From Zea mays (Eukaryota; Streptophyta; Magnoliopsida; Poales; Poaceae), in the NCBI RefSeq assembly GCF_902167145.1, contig NC_050098.1, positions 38,062,501-38,126,500 of the forward strand: a stretch of 64,000 nucleotides of DNA, in the 5' to 3' direction. A program made the position numbers and the translations under genes. The notes under the pieces are model-generated. The model made no database searches, was not told the DNA's origin, and was given only the letters and a program-made list of their open reading frames with translations. The number at the start of each line of letters is the position of its first letter. The stretch's first letter is position 1. Below are positions 32,700-43,870 of this stretch, piece by piece.

Positions 32700-35396
32700 T
32701 TAGTTCTTGACTTTAGGTACCCAAATGGTTTTGGGTCCTTTGGCATTAGACACAAGAACTTTGGGTACCCAAACACAAGTCTTTGACCCCTTGTGCTTGC
32801 CCCCAACATACTTGGCAACTACTTTGCCGGATTTGTTAGTTAAAACATAGGATGCATCAAAAGTCTTAAATGAAATGTCATGTTCATTTGATGCATTAGG
32901 AGTTATCTTAGGCAACTTAGCACGGGTTGGTTGCCTAGAGCTAGATGTCTCACCCTTATACATAAAAGCATGATTAGGGCCAGAGTGAGACTTCCTAGAA
33001 TGAATTCTCCTAATTTTGCTCTCGGGATAACCGGCAGGGTATAAAATGTAACCCTCGTTATCCTGAGGCATGGGAGCCTTGCCCTTAACAAAGTTAGACA
33101 ATCTTTTAGGAGGGGCACTAAGTTTGACATTGTCTCCCCTTTGGAAGCCAATACCATCCTTAATGCCAGGGCGTCTCCCATTATAGAGCATACTTCTAGC
33201 AAATTTAAAATTTTCATTCTCTAAGTTATGCTCGGCAATTTTAGCATCTAATTTTGCTATATGATTATTTTGTTGTTTAATTAAAGTCATATGATCATGA
33301 ATAGCATTAATATCAATATCTCTACATCTAGTACAAATAGATACATGCTCAACAATAGATGTAGAGGGTTTGCAAGAATTAAGTTCAACAATCTTAGCAT
33401 GAAGAATATCATTTTTATCCCTAAGATCGAAAATTGTAGTTTTGCAAACATCAAAATCTTTAGCCTTAGCAATTAAATTTTCATTTTCTATTCTAAGGCT
33501 AGCAAGAGAAATGTTCAATTCTTCAATCCTAGCAAGCAAATCATCATTATTATCTCTAGGGTTGGGAATTGAAACATTGCAAACATGGGAATCAACCTTA
33601 GTATTTAAACTAGCATTTTCATGTCTAAGGTTGTCAATCATCTCACGGCAAGTGCTTAGCTCACTAGATAATTTTTCACATTTCTCAATTTCTAGAGCAT
33701 AAGCCTTTCTAACCTTAACATGTTTCTTGTTTTCTTTAATTAGACAATCCTCTTGGGAATCCAAAAGGTCATCCTTTTCATGAATAGCACTGACTAATTC
33801 ATTTAATTTTTCCTTTTGAGCTATGTTAAGGTTGGCAAAAAGGGAACGCAAACTATCCTCCTCATCACTAGCATTATCATCACTAGAAGATTCATATTTA
33901 GTGGAGGAGTTAGATTTAACCTTTTTCTTTTTGCCGTCCTTTGCCATGAGGCACTTGTGGCCGACGTTGGGGAAGAGAAGTCCCTTGGTGACGGTGATGT
34001 TGGCGGCGTCCTCATCGTCGGAGGAGTCACTTGAGCTTTCGTCGGAGTCCCATTCCCGACAAACGTGGGCATCGCCGCCCTTCTTCTTGTAGTATCTCTT
34101 CTTCTCCTTTCTTCTCCCCTTCTTGTCGTCGCCTCGGTCACTGTCACTTGATATAGGACATTTAGCAATAAAATGACCGGGCTTACCACATTTGTAGCAA
34201 ACCTTCTTGGAGCGGGACTTGTAGTCTTTCCCCCTCCTTTGCTTGAGGATTTGGCGGAAGCTCTTGATGACGAGCGCCATTTCCTCATTGTCGAGCTTGG
34301 AGGCGTCTATTGGTTGTCGACTTGGTGTAGCCTCCTCCTTCTTATCTTCCGTCGCCTTGAATGCGACGGGTTGAGCTTCGGATGTGGTGGGTTCGTCAAG
34401 CTCGTTGATCTTTCTTGAGCCTTCGATCATGCACTCAAAACTTACAAAATGCCCGATAACTTCCTCGGGGGTCATTTTAGTATATCTAGGATTACCACGA
34501 ATTAATTGAACTTGAGTAGGGTTAAGGAAAATAAGTGATCTTAGAATAACCTTAACCACCTCGTGGTCGTCCCACTTTATGCTCCCGAGGTTGCGCACTT
34601 GGTTCACCAAGGTCTTGAGCCGGTTGTACATATGTTGTGGCTCTTCCCCTTTGCGAAGCCGGAACCGACCGAGCTCCCCCTCGATCGTTTCCCGCTTGGT
34701 GATCTTTGTGAGCTCATCTCCCTCGTGTGCGGTTTTGAGCACATCCCAAACCTCCTTGGCGCTCTTCAACCCTTGGACTTTGTTATACTCCTCTCTACTT
34801 AAAGAGGCGAGGAGTATCGTTGTTGCTTGAGAGTTGAAGTGCTCGATTTGGGCCACCTCATCCTCATCATAATCCTTATCCCCTACCGATGGTACCTGTG
34901 CACCAAACTCAACAACATCCCATATACTTTTGTGGAGTGAGGTTAGATGAAATCGCATTAAATCACTCCACCTAGCATAATCTTCACCATCAAAAGTTGG
35001 TGGTTTGCCTAATGGGACGGAAAGTAAAGGTGCATGTTTAGAAATGCGAGGGTAGTGTAGGGGAATCTTACTAAACTTCTTACGCTCTTGGCGTTTAGAA
35101 GTTACGGAGGGCGCGTCGGAGCCGGAGGTCGATGTTGATGAAGTGTCGGTCTCGTAGTAGACCACTTTCCTCATCCTCTTTTGTTTGTCTCTGCTCCGAT
35201 GCGGCTTGTGGGAAGAAGATTTTTCCTTCTTCTCTTTGTGGTGAGAAGAAGATTTCTTCTCCTTCCTTTTGTTGGAGGAGATCTTCTTCTTCTCCCTCCT
35301 CTTGGTGCGGGACTCTTCCGATGAAGTGCTCCCGTTGCTTGTAGTGGGCTTTTCGCCGGTCTCCATCTCCTTCTTGGCGTGATCTCCCGACATCAC
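32700..35396 (-). CDS. gag: Opie-like Gag, 898 residues
   Basis: The N-terminus (1-110) is Lys/Ser-rich. A copia gag capsid domain follows at about 130-340 (FDGEDYARWSDLMRFHL). The CCHC knuckle CYKCGKPGHFIAKC lies at about 399-412. Then come Lys and Asp/Ser-rich tracts, a coiled-coil region at about 520-720, and a C-terminus ending WVPKVKN. The long tail beyond the knuckle is typical of Sireviruses. Gag builds cytoplasmic particles around element RNA. The ATG at 35396 is the first after the PBS, about 30 bases away. No stops or shifts are present. Confidence 0.92.
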   Translation of the reverse strand: MMSGDHAKKEMETGEKPTTSNGSTSSEESRTKRREKKKISSNKRKEKKSSSHHKEKKEKSSSHKPHRSRDKQKRMRKVVYYETDTSSTSTSGSDAPSVTSKRQERKKFSKIPLHYPRISKHAPLLSVPLGKPPTFDGEDYARWSDLMRFHLTSLHKSIWDVVEFGAQVPSVGDKDYDEDEVAQIEHFNSQATTILLASLSREEYNKVQGLKSAKEVWDVLKTAHEGDELTKITKRETIEGELGRFRLRKGEEPQHMYNRLKTLVNQVRNLGSIKWDDHEVVKVILRSLIFLNPTQVQLIRGNPRYTKMTPEEVIGHFVSFECMIEGSRKINELDEPTTSEAQPVAFKATEDKKEEATPSRQPIDASKLDNEEMALVIKSFRQILKQRRGKDYKSRSKKVCYKCGKPGHFIAKCPISSDSDRGDDKKGRRKEKKRYYKKKGGDAHVCREWDSDESSSDSSDDEDAANITVTKGLLFPNVGHKCLMAKDGKKKKVKSNSSTKYESSSDDNASDEEDSLRSLFANLNIAQKEKLNELVSAIHEKDDLLDSQEDCLIKENKKHVKVRKAYALEIEKCEKLSSELSTCREMIDNLRHENASLNTKVDSHVCNVSIPNPRDNNDDLLARIEELNISLASLRIENENLIAKAKDFDVCKTTIFDLRDKNDILHAKIVELNSCKPSTSIVEHVSICTRCRDIDINAIHDHMTLIKQQNNHIAKLDAKIAEHNLENENFKFARSMLYNGRRPGIKDGIGFQRGDNVKLSAPPKRLSNFVKGKAPMPQDNEGYILYPAGYPESKIRRIHSRKSHSGPNHAFMYKGETSSSRQPTRAKLPKITPNASNEHDISFKTFDASYVLTNKSGKVVAKYVGGKHKGSKTCVWVPKVLVSNAKGPKTIWVPKVKN

Positions 35397-35425
35397 TTCG
35401 AGCGGTTAGGCTCTAATGAAGCACC

Positions 35426-35439
35426 GGGCTCCGATACCA
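35426..35439 (-). other. Primer-binding site, initiator-Met type
   Basis: The minus strand reads TGGTATCGGAGCCC, two bases inside the 5' LTR. It matches the usual copia PBS TGGTATCAGAGC except for one base and pairs with the 3' end of initiator tRNA-Met. Confidence 0.85.
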
Positions 35440-35441
35440 AT

Positions 35442-36771
35442 TGAAAGTCGCCTAGAGGGGGGGTGAATAGGGCGAAACTGAAATTTACAAATATAAACAC
35501 AACTACAAGCCGGGTTAGCGTTAGTAATAAAGAAACGAGTCCGTGAGAGAGGGCGCAAAACAAATCCCAAGCAAATAAGCAAGTGAGACACGGAGATTTG
35601 TTTTACCGAGGTTCGGTTCTTGCAAACCTACTCCCCGTTGAGGAGGCCACAAAGGCCGGGTCTCTTTCAACCCTTCCCTCTCTCAAACGATCCACGGATC
35701 GAGTGAGCTTTCTCTTCTCAATCACTTGGAACACAAAGTTCCCACAAGGACCACCACAAGTTTGGTGTCTCTTGCCTCAATTACAAGTGAGTTTGATTGC
35801 AAAGAAAGGATCAAGAAAGAAGAAAGCAATCCAAGCGCAAGAGCTCGGAGGAACACAAGCAAATCACTCTCTCTAGTCACTATGGCGTTGTGTGGAAATT
35901 GGAGAGGATTTGATCTCTTTGGTGTGTCTAGAATTGAATGCTAGAGCTCTTGTAGTAGTTGGGAAGTGGAAAACTTGGATGCAATGAATGGTGGGGTGGT
36001 TGGGGTATTTATAGCCCCAACCACCAAATGTGGCCGTTGGGAGGCTGTCTGCTTGATGGCGCACCGGACAGTCCGGTGCACACCGGACAGTCCGGTGCCC
36101 CCTGCCACGTCATCACTGCCGTTGGATTCTGACCGTTGGAGCTTCTGACTTGTGGGCCCGCCTGGGTGTCCGGTGCACACCGGACAAGTACTGTTTGCTG
36201 TCCGGTGTGCCAGTATGGGCGCGCCTGACTTCTGCGCGCGCTGCGCGCGCATTTATTGCGCTGCAGGGAGCCGTTGGCGCGGAGTTAGCCGTTGCTCCGG
36301 AGTCGCACCGGACAGTCCGGTGCACACCGGACAGTCCGGTGAATTATAGCGGACTAGCCGTTGGAGTTTCCCGAAGCTGGCGAGTTCCTGAGGCTGATCT
36401 TCCTTGGCGCACCGGACACTGTCCGGTGTACACCGGACAGTCCGGTGAATTATAGCGGAGTCGCCTCTGGAAATTCCCGAAGGTGGCGAGTTTGAGTTTG
36501 AGTCCTCTGGTGCACCGGACATGTCCGGTGGTGCACCGGACACTGTCCGGTGGCACACCGGACAGTCCGGTGCGCCAGACCAGAGGTGCCTTCGGTTGGC
36601 CTTTTGCTCCTTTGTTGAATCCAACTCTTGGTCTTTTTATTGGCTAAGTGTGAACCTTTAGCACCTGTATAACTTATGCACTAGAGCAAACTAGTTAGTC
36701 CAAAGATTTGTGTTGGGCAATTCAACCACCAAAATTAATTAGGGACTAGGTGTAAGCCTAATTCCCTTTCA
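35442..36771 (-). repeat. Opie-like 5' LTR (1330 bp), promoter LTR
   Basis: Nearly identical to 27215-28565. On the minus strand it starts TGAAAGGGAATTAGG. The TATA box (minus TATAAATA) is at 36006-36013, and transcription would run toward lower coordinates through gag and pol. Confidence 0.95.
36062..36572. repeat. Palindromic CACCGGACAGTCCGGTG array, 5' LTR copy
   Basis: Same array as in the partner LTR but one unit shorter, lying 50-560 bases upstream of the TATA box in element orientation. One centre reads CACTGTC where the partner LTR has CATGTC, so spacing varies between otherwise near-identical LTRs. Confidence 0.9.
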
Positions 36772-37126
36772 GTTTTGCCACATAAAGTGTACCCCTCTGT
36801 GTAGAGTTTGAAATCTATTCGAATAGTCGATGTCCACTAGTATGGACGAGTCTGGTGTGGTATGACAATTAATGTTTTCATTTTCATAAGGGAAAGGAAA
36901 TGTGTGAGTATCTTGGGAAATGAAAATGATGCCACGGGAGCAGGAAGCTTAGTGGTGGTTGAATAAGAAAATGTGCTAATCCCCTGTTTTCTGGGCAAAA
37001 CACCAACAAGACGCCTTTTCTACAGAAAAATAAAGAGCGACTTACAACTCCACCATACCAAGCATGTACTACATAGGTCTCTCTCCCTTTACGTGTGAGG
37101 ATGGGCTTGCAGAATACGTAAGTATT

Positions 37127-38468
37127 TGTCGGGTACCGTAATTAGGGTTACCCCCAACGCTCCTAAACACGGTTGGTAACCACCATCAGCACAAGCTGCA
37201 GAGATTGATGGGCGCAATTCAGGTCAAGGCTTCGTCTACTCAAGGGACGCGATCTCGCCTCGCCCGAGCCCAGCCTCGGGCGGGAACAGTAGTCCAGGCG
37301 AATTCACGCCTTGCCCGAGGGCCTCCTCAAGCAACGGGCGCGTCCTTGACTCGCCCGAAGCCCAGCTCAGGCAGGCTTCGTTGTGAAGCAACCTTGGCCA
37401 ACTCGCCTTCACCAACCAATCGCATCGCAGGCGCATTCAATGCGAGGATCACCTGACACCTTATCCTGACTCACGCGCCTCAGTCGGCAAGGTCGAAGTT
37501 ACCGCAGTCACTTCGCCCTTCCACTGACCGACCTGACAGGAAAACAGCGCCGCTCGCCCCTCTCCGACTGTTGTGCCACTCGCCAGGGTGAGGCTGACAA
37601 TAGCTAAAGGCGCAACAGGAAGCTCCGCCTCGCCCGACCTTGGGCCTCAGCCTCAGGAGGAGGTCTCCGCCTCGCCCGACCCGTGGGCTCGGCCTCACTC
37701 TCGACCTCGGAAGGTGGTCTCCACCTCGCCCGACCCCAGGGCTCGGCCTCAACCTCGACCTCGGGAGGAATCGCGTCCTAGCCCGACCACGGCCTCGGCC
37801 TCAGGAGGAGTCTCCGCCTCGCCCGACCTTGGGCTCGGACCGACCTCGCCACAAGGGATACAACATTACCCTACCCCTAGCTAGCTCAGGCTACGGGGGA
37901 ACAACACCGGCGTCCCATCTAGGCTCGCCCCGGTAACAAGTAATGATGGCTCCCCGCGTGTGTCCATGATGACGGCGGTTCTCAGCCCCCTACGGAAGCA
38001 AGGAGACGTCAACAAGGTCCCAGTAGCCCCGACAGCTGTGCTTCTACAAGGCTCAAGCGCTCCTCCGACGGCCACGACACCACGTAAACAGGGCTCTAGC
38101 ACCTCTTCGACAGCCACGTTGGCATGTACATAGGGCTCTGGTGCCTCTCTACCGGACACGTTAGCGCATAGCTACACCCCCATTGTACACCTGGACCTCT
38201 CCTTGCATCTATAAAAGGAAGGTCTAGGGCCCTCATGCGTGAGGGGGGTCGCGCGGGAGGATGGGCTGACGAACAGGCTCGCTCTCTCTCTATCTCCCTC
38301 GCGAACGCTTGTAACCCCTACTGCAAGCGCATCCCCTCTGGCGCAGGATAACACGAGCCGCGGTTTTCCCCCCTTGTGTTCCATCTCGCGCCAACCCATC
38401 TGGGCTGAGACACGCATCGACAATTTTACTCTTCGGTCCAGGAACCCCCCGGGGTCGAAACGCCGACA
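37127..38468 (+). repeat. Huck-like 5' LTR (1342 bp)
   Basis: TGTCGGGTACC to ACGCCGACA. It has many CCTCGCCCGAC units in U3 (37250-37840) and a TATA box TATAAAAG at 38210-38217. Confidence 0.93.
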
Positions 38469-38528
38469 GTTGGCGCGCCAGGTAGGGGCCTGCTGCGTGT
38501 TGACGAACAACTTCCCATTGAGTTCCAG

Positions 38529-41000
38529 ATGGGTAGTCTCCAGCAACCTCTTCAGCCCGGGACGCTGCTCCGTTTTGGGAGTCTCGAGTTCATGTCCCTC
38601 GACGACAGCTACGACATGGTACTCCTTCCTCCGCAGCGCGGCAGCGACAACGACGGCCGTCAGCCCGCCCGGCGGCGGTGGACTCGGCGACGTCTTCCCC
38701 CCGTGGCGGAAGAGCAGCATCCGGGTTTGTCCCGTCGCCTTCCTCGCCGCAGGAGGAGGAGGCGGGGCAACCGTGGCCAGGCAGGAGGCGGCACCTCGTC
38801 GGCTGTCGAGCGAGTCGACGACGCCGGCACCCCAGCAGGGGACATGTCGGGCGTTGACCTCGCGCCTGAGATGACGGCGAGTGTTGTTTCCGCGCAACGT
38901 GCCAACCCCAAGCGGACAAATGATGCCAACACTCTCGCGGAGGACTTGCTGGGCGTTAGCCTCGTACCAGAGATAACGGTGCAGTCCATCCCGGACGCGA
39001 CTTCGTCACCGTCCATCGATCGAGAGGTACCGTCCGTTTTCCACCATGTGCCTTTTAGATTCAGCTTCGATCCACCAAGCGACCCCGCTTCGGTGAACAC
39101 TTTCATAAAGGCATATCCTAACCTTCCGGGGTACCATATGTGGTCAACCTGGGACCGACTGACGGTCGTCTCGACCTACGGGCCCCCGGGTTTCGAGGAA
39201 GACGACGAGCCCGACTCTGGTTGGGATTTCTCCGGGCTCGGTAATCCCAGTGCCATGCGAGACTTCATGACCGCATGTGACTACTGCCTCTCCGATTGCT
39301 CCGATGATGGCCACAACCTTAACAGCGAGGGTTTTGGCCCAAGTCGCGAATGTTTCCACATCGATCTAGGGGGTCTCGACGAAGGCAACCACCTTGGTAT
39401 GCCGGAGGATGACGATCCCCCTGGGCCTGCGCCTCGCGTTGACATCCTGCGGGAGCTAGCTGTGGTCCCAGTCCCTGCGGGGGGGGGGGGGGTCAGGACA
39501 CACAGCTCGAGCAAATCCGCAAGATGCAGGCCAAGCTCGACGAGGAAGCAGGACAACTTGTGCAGCTCCGGCAAAACATCGAGCAGGAGTGGGCAGGCCG
39601 AGCACTCGCCGGAGGGGCGCGTCATCAGGCCCGGGACGTCCAGCGCCGTATCGCTGACGAAGCCAGGGCAAGGCTGCCCTCGGCCTCCAGCGGGGTCGGC
39701 CAGAATCTGGCTGCAGCAGCAATGCTGCTCCGAGCGATGCCGGAGCCATCCACCACCGAGGGGCGGCGTATCCAGGGAGAACTCAAGAATCTCCTGGAGG
39801 ATGCCGCGGTCCGACGGGCCGAGAGCACTGCCTCCTGAAGGCAAGGGCGCCCCCCGGAGCATCGCGCAGCAACTTCCCGATTTATGCGGGAGGCTTCGGT
39901 CCACACCGGGCGCACGCGAGACGCGACGCCTGCGGCCACGGGTCGCCTCGGCAACGAGCACCACCGCCGCGACCGTCGAGCCCGCCTCGACGAGAAGGTG
40001 CGCCGAGGCTACCACCCCAGGCGTGGGGGACGCTACGACAGCGAGGAGGATCGGAGCCCCTCGCCCGAACCACCAGGTCCGCAAGCCTTCAGCCGGGCCA
40101 TACGACGGGCGCCGTTCCCGACCCGGTTCCGAGCCTCGACTACTATCACCAAGTACTCGGGGGAAACGAGGCTGAAACTTTGGCTTGCGGACTACCGGCT
40201 GGCCTGCCAGCTGGGTGGAACGAACGATGACAACCTCATCATCCGCAACCTCCCCCTGTTCCTCTCCGACGCCGCTCGAGCCTGGCTGGAGCATCTGCCT
40301 CCTGCGCAGATTTCCAACTGGGACGATCTGGTCAAAGCCTTCGCTGGAAATTTCCAGGGCACGTACGTGCGCCCTAGGAACTCCTGGGATCTCTGAAGCT
40401 GCCACCAACAACCAGGGGAATCCCTGCGAGACTACATCCGGCGGTTTTTGAAGCAGCACACCGAGCTGCCCAACATCACCGACTCGGATGTCATCGGGGC
40501 GTTCCTCGCCGACACCACTTGCCGCGACCTGGTGAGCAAACTGGGCCGCAAGACCCCCACCAAGGCGAGCAAGTTGATGGACATCGCCACCAAGTTCACC
40601 TCTGGTCAGGAGGCGGTCGAGGCCATCTTCCGGAAGGACAAGCAGCCTCAGGGACGCCAGCAGGAAGACGTCCCCGAGGCGTCCGCCCAGCGCGGCACGA
40701 AGAAGAAGGCCAAGAAGAAGTCGCAAGCGAAGCGCGACGTCGCCGACGCAGATCTTGTCGCTGCCACCGAGCATAGGGACCCTCGGAAGCCTCCCGGAGG
40801 GGCCAACCTGTTCGACAAGATGCTCAATGAGTCGTGCCCCTATCACCAGGGCGCCGTCAAGCACACCCTTGAGGAATGCGTCATGCTTCGGTGCTACTTC
40901 CATAAGGCCGGGCCCCCGACGGAAGGTGGCAAAGGCCAAGACAACGACAAGAAGGAGGGCGGCAAGGCAGAGGAGTTCCCCGAGGTCCATGACTGTTTCA
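38529..41000 (+). pseudogene. gag: Huck-like gag, frameshifted and stopped
   Basis: The frame from ATG 38529 runs to a 14-base G run at 39479-39492, where the true frame shifts. The coiled-coil part (MQAKLDEEAGQLVQLRQN) and the capsid-like domain (KLWLADYRLACQLGGT, SDAARAWLEHLP, WDDLVKAFAGNF, about 40130-40380) lie in the second frame. TGA stops fall at 39836-39838 and 40394-40396. After them come a Lys-rich stretch and a zinc-finger-like CPYHQGAVKHTLEEC near 40836. It is not translatable as one protein. The minus-strand frame over 39281-41041 is a shadow. Confidence 0.82.
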
Positions 41001-41785
41001 TGATCTACGGTGGGCAAGTGGCGAACGCCTTGGCTCGACACCGTAAGCAGGAGCGCAGGGAGGTCTGCTCGGTAAAGGTGGCGGCGCCCGTCTACCTAGA
41101 CTGGTCCGACAAGCCCATCACCTTCGACCAAGGCGACCACCCCGACTGCGTGCCGAGCCCAGGAAAGTACCCGCTCGTCGTCGACCCCGTCATCGGCAAC
41201 GTCAGGCTCACCAAGGTCCTCATGGACGGAGGCATCAACCTCAACATCATCTACGCCGAGACCCTCGGGCTCTTGGAAATCGATCTGTCCACAATCCGGG
41301 CCGGTGCGGCGCCCTTTCACGGGATCATCCCCGGGAAGCGCGTCCAGCCCCTTGGACAACTCGATCTGCCCGCCTGCTTTGGAACTCCCTCCAACTTCCA
41401 AAAGGAAACCCTCATGTTCGAAGTGGTCGGGTTCCGAGGAACCTACCATGCGGTGCTGGGGAGACCATGCTACGCCAAGTTCATGGTCGTCCCCAACTAC
41501 ACCTACCTCAAGCTCAAGATGCCAGGCCCCAACGGGGTCATCACCGTGGGATCCACGTACCGACACGCGTACGAATGCGACATGGAGTGCGTGGAGTACG
41601 CTGAGGCCCTCGCCGAGTACGAGGCCCTCATCGCCGACCTGGAGTGCCTCTCCAAGGAGGTGCCTGATGCGAAGCGCCACGCCAGCAACTTCGAACCAAC
41701 TGAGGCGGTTAAGTCTGTCCCTCTCGACCCCAGCAATGACGCCTGCAAGCAAGTCCGGATCGGCTCCGAGCTCGACCCCAAATAG
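41001..41785 (+). pseudogene. Huck-like aspartic protease region
   Basis: In frame with the second gag frame. The active-site region reads VLMDGGINLNIIYAETL (about 41217-41267), and the flap-side block GTYHAVLGRPCYAKFM lies near 41441-41488. The frame ends in TAG at 41783-41785 after DPK, where Gln is expected. Confidence 0.8.
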
Positions 41786-43148
41786 GAAGCAGTGCTCGTC
41801 GACTTTCTCCGTGCGAACGCCGAGGTGTTTGCGTGGAGTTCCTCGGACATGCCCGGCATACCAAGGGATGTCGCCAAGCACTCGCTGGATATCCGAGCTG
41901 GAGCCCGACCCGTGAAGCAGCCTCTGCGGCGTTTCGACGAAGAAAAGCGCGAGCCATAGGCGAGGAGATCCACAAGCTGATGGCTGCTAGGTTCATCAAA
42001 GAGGTATTCCATCCCGAATGGTTAGCCAACCCTGTGCTTGTGAAAAAGAAAGGTGGGAAATGGAGGATGTGTGTAGACTACACTGGTCTAAACAAAGCAT
42101 GTCCGAAGGTTCCCTACCCTCTGCCTCGCATCGATCAAATTGTGGATTCCACTACTGGGTGCGAAACCCTATCATTCCTCGACGCCTACTCAGGTTATCA
42201 TCAAATCAAGATGAAAGAGTCCGACCAGCTCGCGACTTCTTTCATCACACCTTTTGGCATGTACTGCTATACTACTATGCCATTTGGTTTGAGGAATGCA
42301 GGTGCGACATACCAAAGGTGCATGAACCACGTGTTTAGACATCACATCGGCCGAACGGTTGAGGCCTACGTCGATGACATCGTAGTCAAGACGAAGAAAG
42401 CCTCCGACCTCCCTCTGACCTTGAAACGACATTCAAGTGTCTGAGGGCGAAGGGCGTGAAACTCAATCCCGAGAAGTGTGTCTTCGGAGTCCCCCGAGGC
42501 ATGTTCCTAGGGTTCATCGTCTCCGAGCGGGGCATCGAGGCCAACCTGGAGAAAATCGCGGCCATCACCAACATGGGGCCTATCAAAGACTTGAAAGGAG
42601 TACATAGGGTCATGGGATGCCTTGCGGCTCTGAGCCGCTTCATCTCGCGCCTCGGTGAAAAAGGCCTACCCTTGTACCACCTCTTAAGGAAGACCGAGCG
42701 CTTCACTTGGACCCCCGAGGCCGAGGAAGCCCTCGAAAACTTAAAGGCTCTCCTTTCAAATGCGCCCATCTTGGTGCCCCCCGCTGCGGGAGAAGCCCTC
42801 TTGATCTACGTAGCCGCAACCACTCAGGTGGTCAGCGCCGCGATCGTAGTCGAGAGACGAGAAGAAGGGCATGCACTGCTCGTCTAGAGGCCGGTCTACT
42901 TCATCAGCGAAGTGCTATCCGAGACCAAGATCCGCTACCCGCAAATTCAGAAGCTACTGTACGCAGTAATTCTGACGCGGCGAAAGTTGCGACACTACTT
43001 TGAGTCTCATCCGGTAACTGTGGTGTCATCCTTCCCCCTGGGGAAGATCATCCAGTGCCGAGAGGCCTCGGGTAGGATAGCAAAGTGGGCGGTGGAGATC
43101 ATGGGCGAGACAATCTCGTTCGCTCCTCGGAAGGCCATCAAGTCCTAA
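41786..43148 (+). pseudogene. Huck-like reverse transcriptase and RNase H
   Basis: A one-base shift near 41945 moves coding into the frame 41833-42444: KWRMCVDYTGLNKACPK, SFLDAYSGYHQIKM, and YVDDIVVKTKK with YVDD near 42370. Another shift near 42420 moves it to the frame of 42456-43148 (NPEKCVFGVPRG, FTWTPEAEEALENLK, KLRHYFESHPVTVV). Stops follow at TAG 42885-42887 and TAA 43146-43148. The YVDD centre is kept. RT and RNase H order is normal for gypsy. Confidence 0.85.
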
Positions 43149-43870
43149 GTCTTGGTGGACTTCATGGCTGAATGGGTCGACACCCAGCTCCCAACAGCTC
43201 CGATCCAACCGGAACTCTGGACCATGTACTTCGATGGGTCGCTGATGAAAACAGGAGCAGGTGCGGGCCTGCTCTTCATCTCACCCCTCGGGAAGCACCT
43301 CCGCTACGTGCTGCGCCTCCATTTCCCGACGTCAAACAACATGGACGAGTACGAGGCACTGGTTAATGGGTTGCGCATCTCCATCGAGCAAGGGGTTCGG
43401 CGCCTCGACGCTCGTGGCGACTCGCAGCTTGTCATTGACCAAGTCATGAAGAACTCTCACTGCCGTGACCGGAAGATGGAGGCCTACTGCGACGAGGTTC
43501 GGTGCCTGGAAGACAACTTCTACGGGCTCGAGTTCAACCACGTCGCTCGACAGTACAACGAGACTGCGGATGAGCTGGCTAAAATAGCCTCGGGGCGGAC
43601 AACGGTTCCCCCGGACGTCTTCTCCAGAGACATACATCAACCCTCCATCAAGACCGACGACACGCCCGAGCCCAAGGAAGCCTCGGCCCAGCCCGAGGAG
43701 GCCTCGGCCGCCGAGGGTGAGGCACTGCGTGTCGAGGGAGAGCAGAATGGGGTCACGCCTAATCGAAACTGGAGGACCCCGTACCTGCAATATCTCCACC
43801 GAGGAGAGCTACCCCTCGACAAGGCCGAAGCTCGGCGACTAGCGCGGCACGCTAAGTCGTTCATCTTACT
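43149..43870 (+). pseudogene. Huck-like second RNase H domain
   Basis: The frame runs on from 43152: WTMYFDGSLMKTGAGAGLL, NNMDEYEALVNGL, ARGDSQLVIDQV and FNHVARQYNETADELA. These are the blocks of the additional RNase H of Tat elements. An acidic Pro/Glu-rich tail with repeated EASA follows. Its catalytic D-E-D pattern (FDG, DEYEAL, GDSQ) is intact, unlike the rest of pol. Confidence 0.8.

Larger units (their letters stand above)
27215..36771 (-). mobile_element. Full-length Ty1/copia Sirevirus (Opie-like), 9557 bp
   Basis: Two LTRs, perfect duplication GTTTT (27210-27214 and 36772-36776), initiator-Met-type PBS, polypurine tract, and long open gag and pol. On the minus strand the order is LTR, PBS, gag, protease, integrase, RT, RNase H, PPT, LTR, which is copia order. 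The LTR start TGAAAGGGAATTAGG matches my memory of maize Opie. The LTRs differ by only about eight to ten substitutions plus a G-run and one repeat unit by my count, so the insertion is recent. It sits inside LTR B. Confidence 0.95.
22252..36782 (+). mobile_element. LTR B: about 4.97-kb solo LTR, interrupted by the Opie-like element
   Basis: It starts TGTAACACCC and ends TTTTGCCACA, with the 5-base duplication TAAAG on both sides (22247-22251 and 36783-36787). Subtracting the Opie-like element and its duplicated GTTTT leaves about 4969 bp. No PBS, gag or pol is present, so I read it as one very long solo LTR. Its 3' third shares an intron-like layout with LTRs A and C. A 36-base unit is tandemly doubled at 24515-24586. 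GC-rich frames at 23163-24600 look spurious. Confidence 0.8.

Noticed and set aside
39281..41041. A 586-residue minus-strand open frame
   Set aside because: It lies exactly antisense to GC-rich gag with clear capsid and zinc-finger motifs on the plus strand. Its translation is low-complexity Leu/Gly/Arg-rich and has no domain I recognise.
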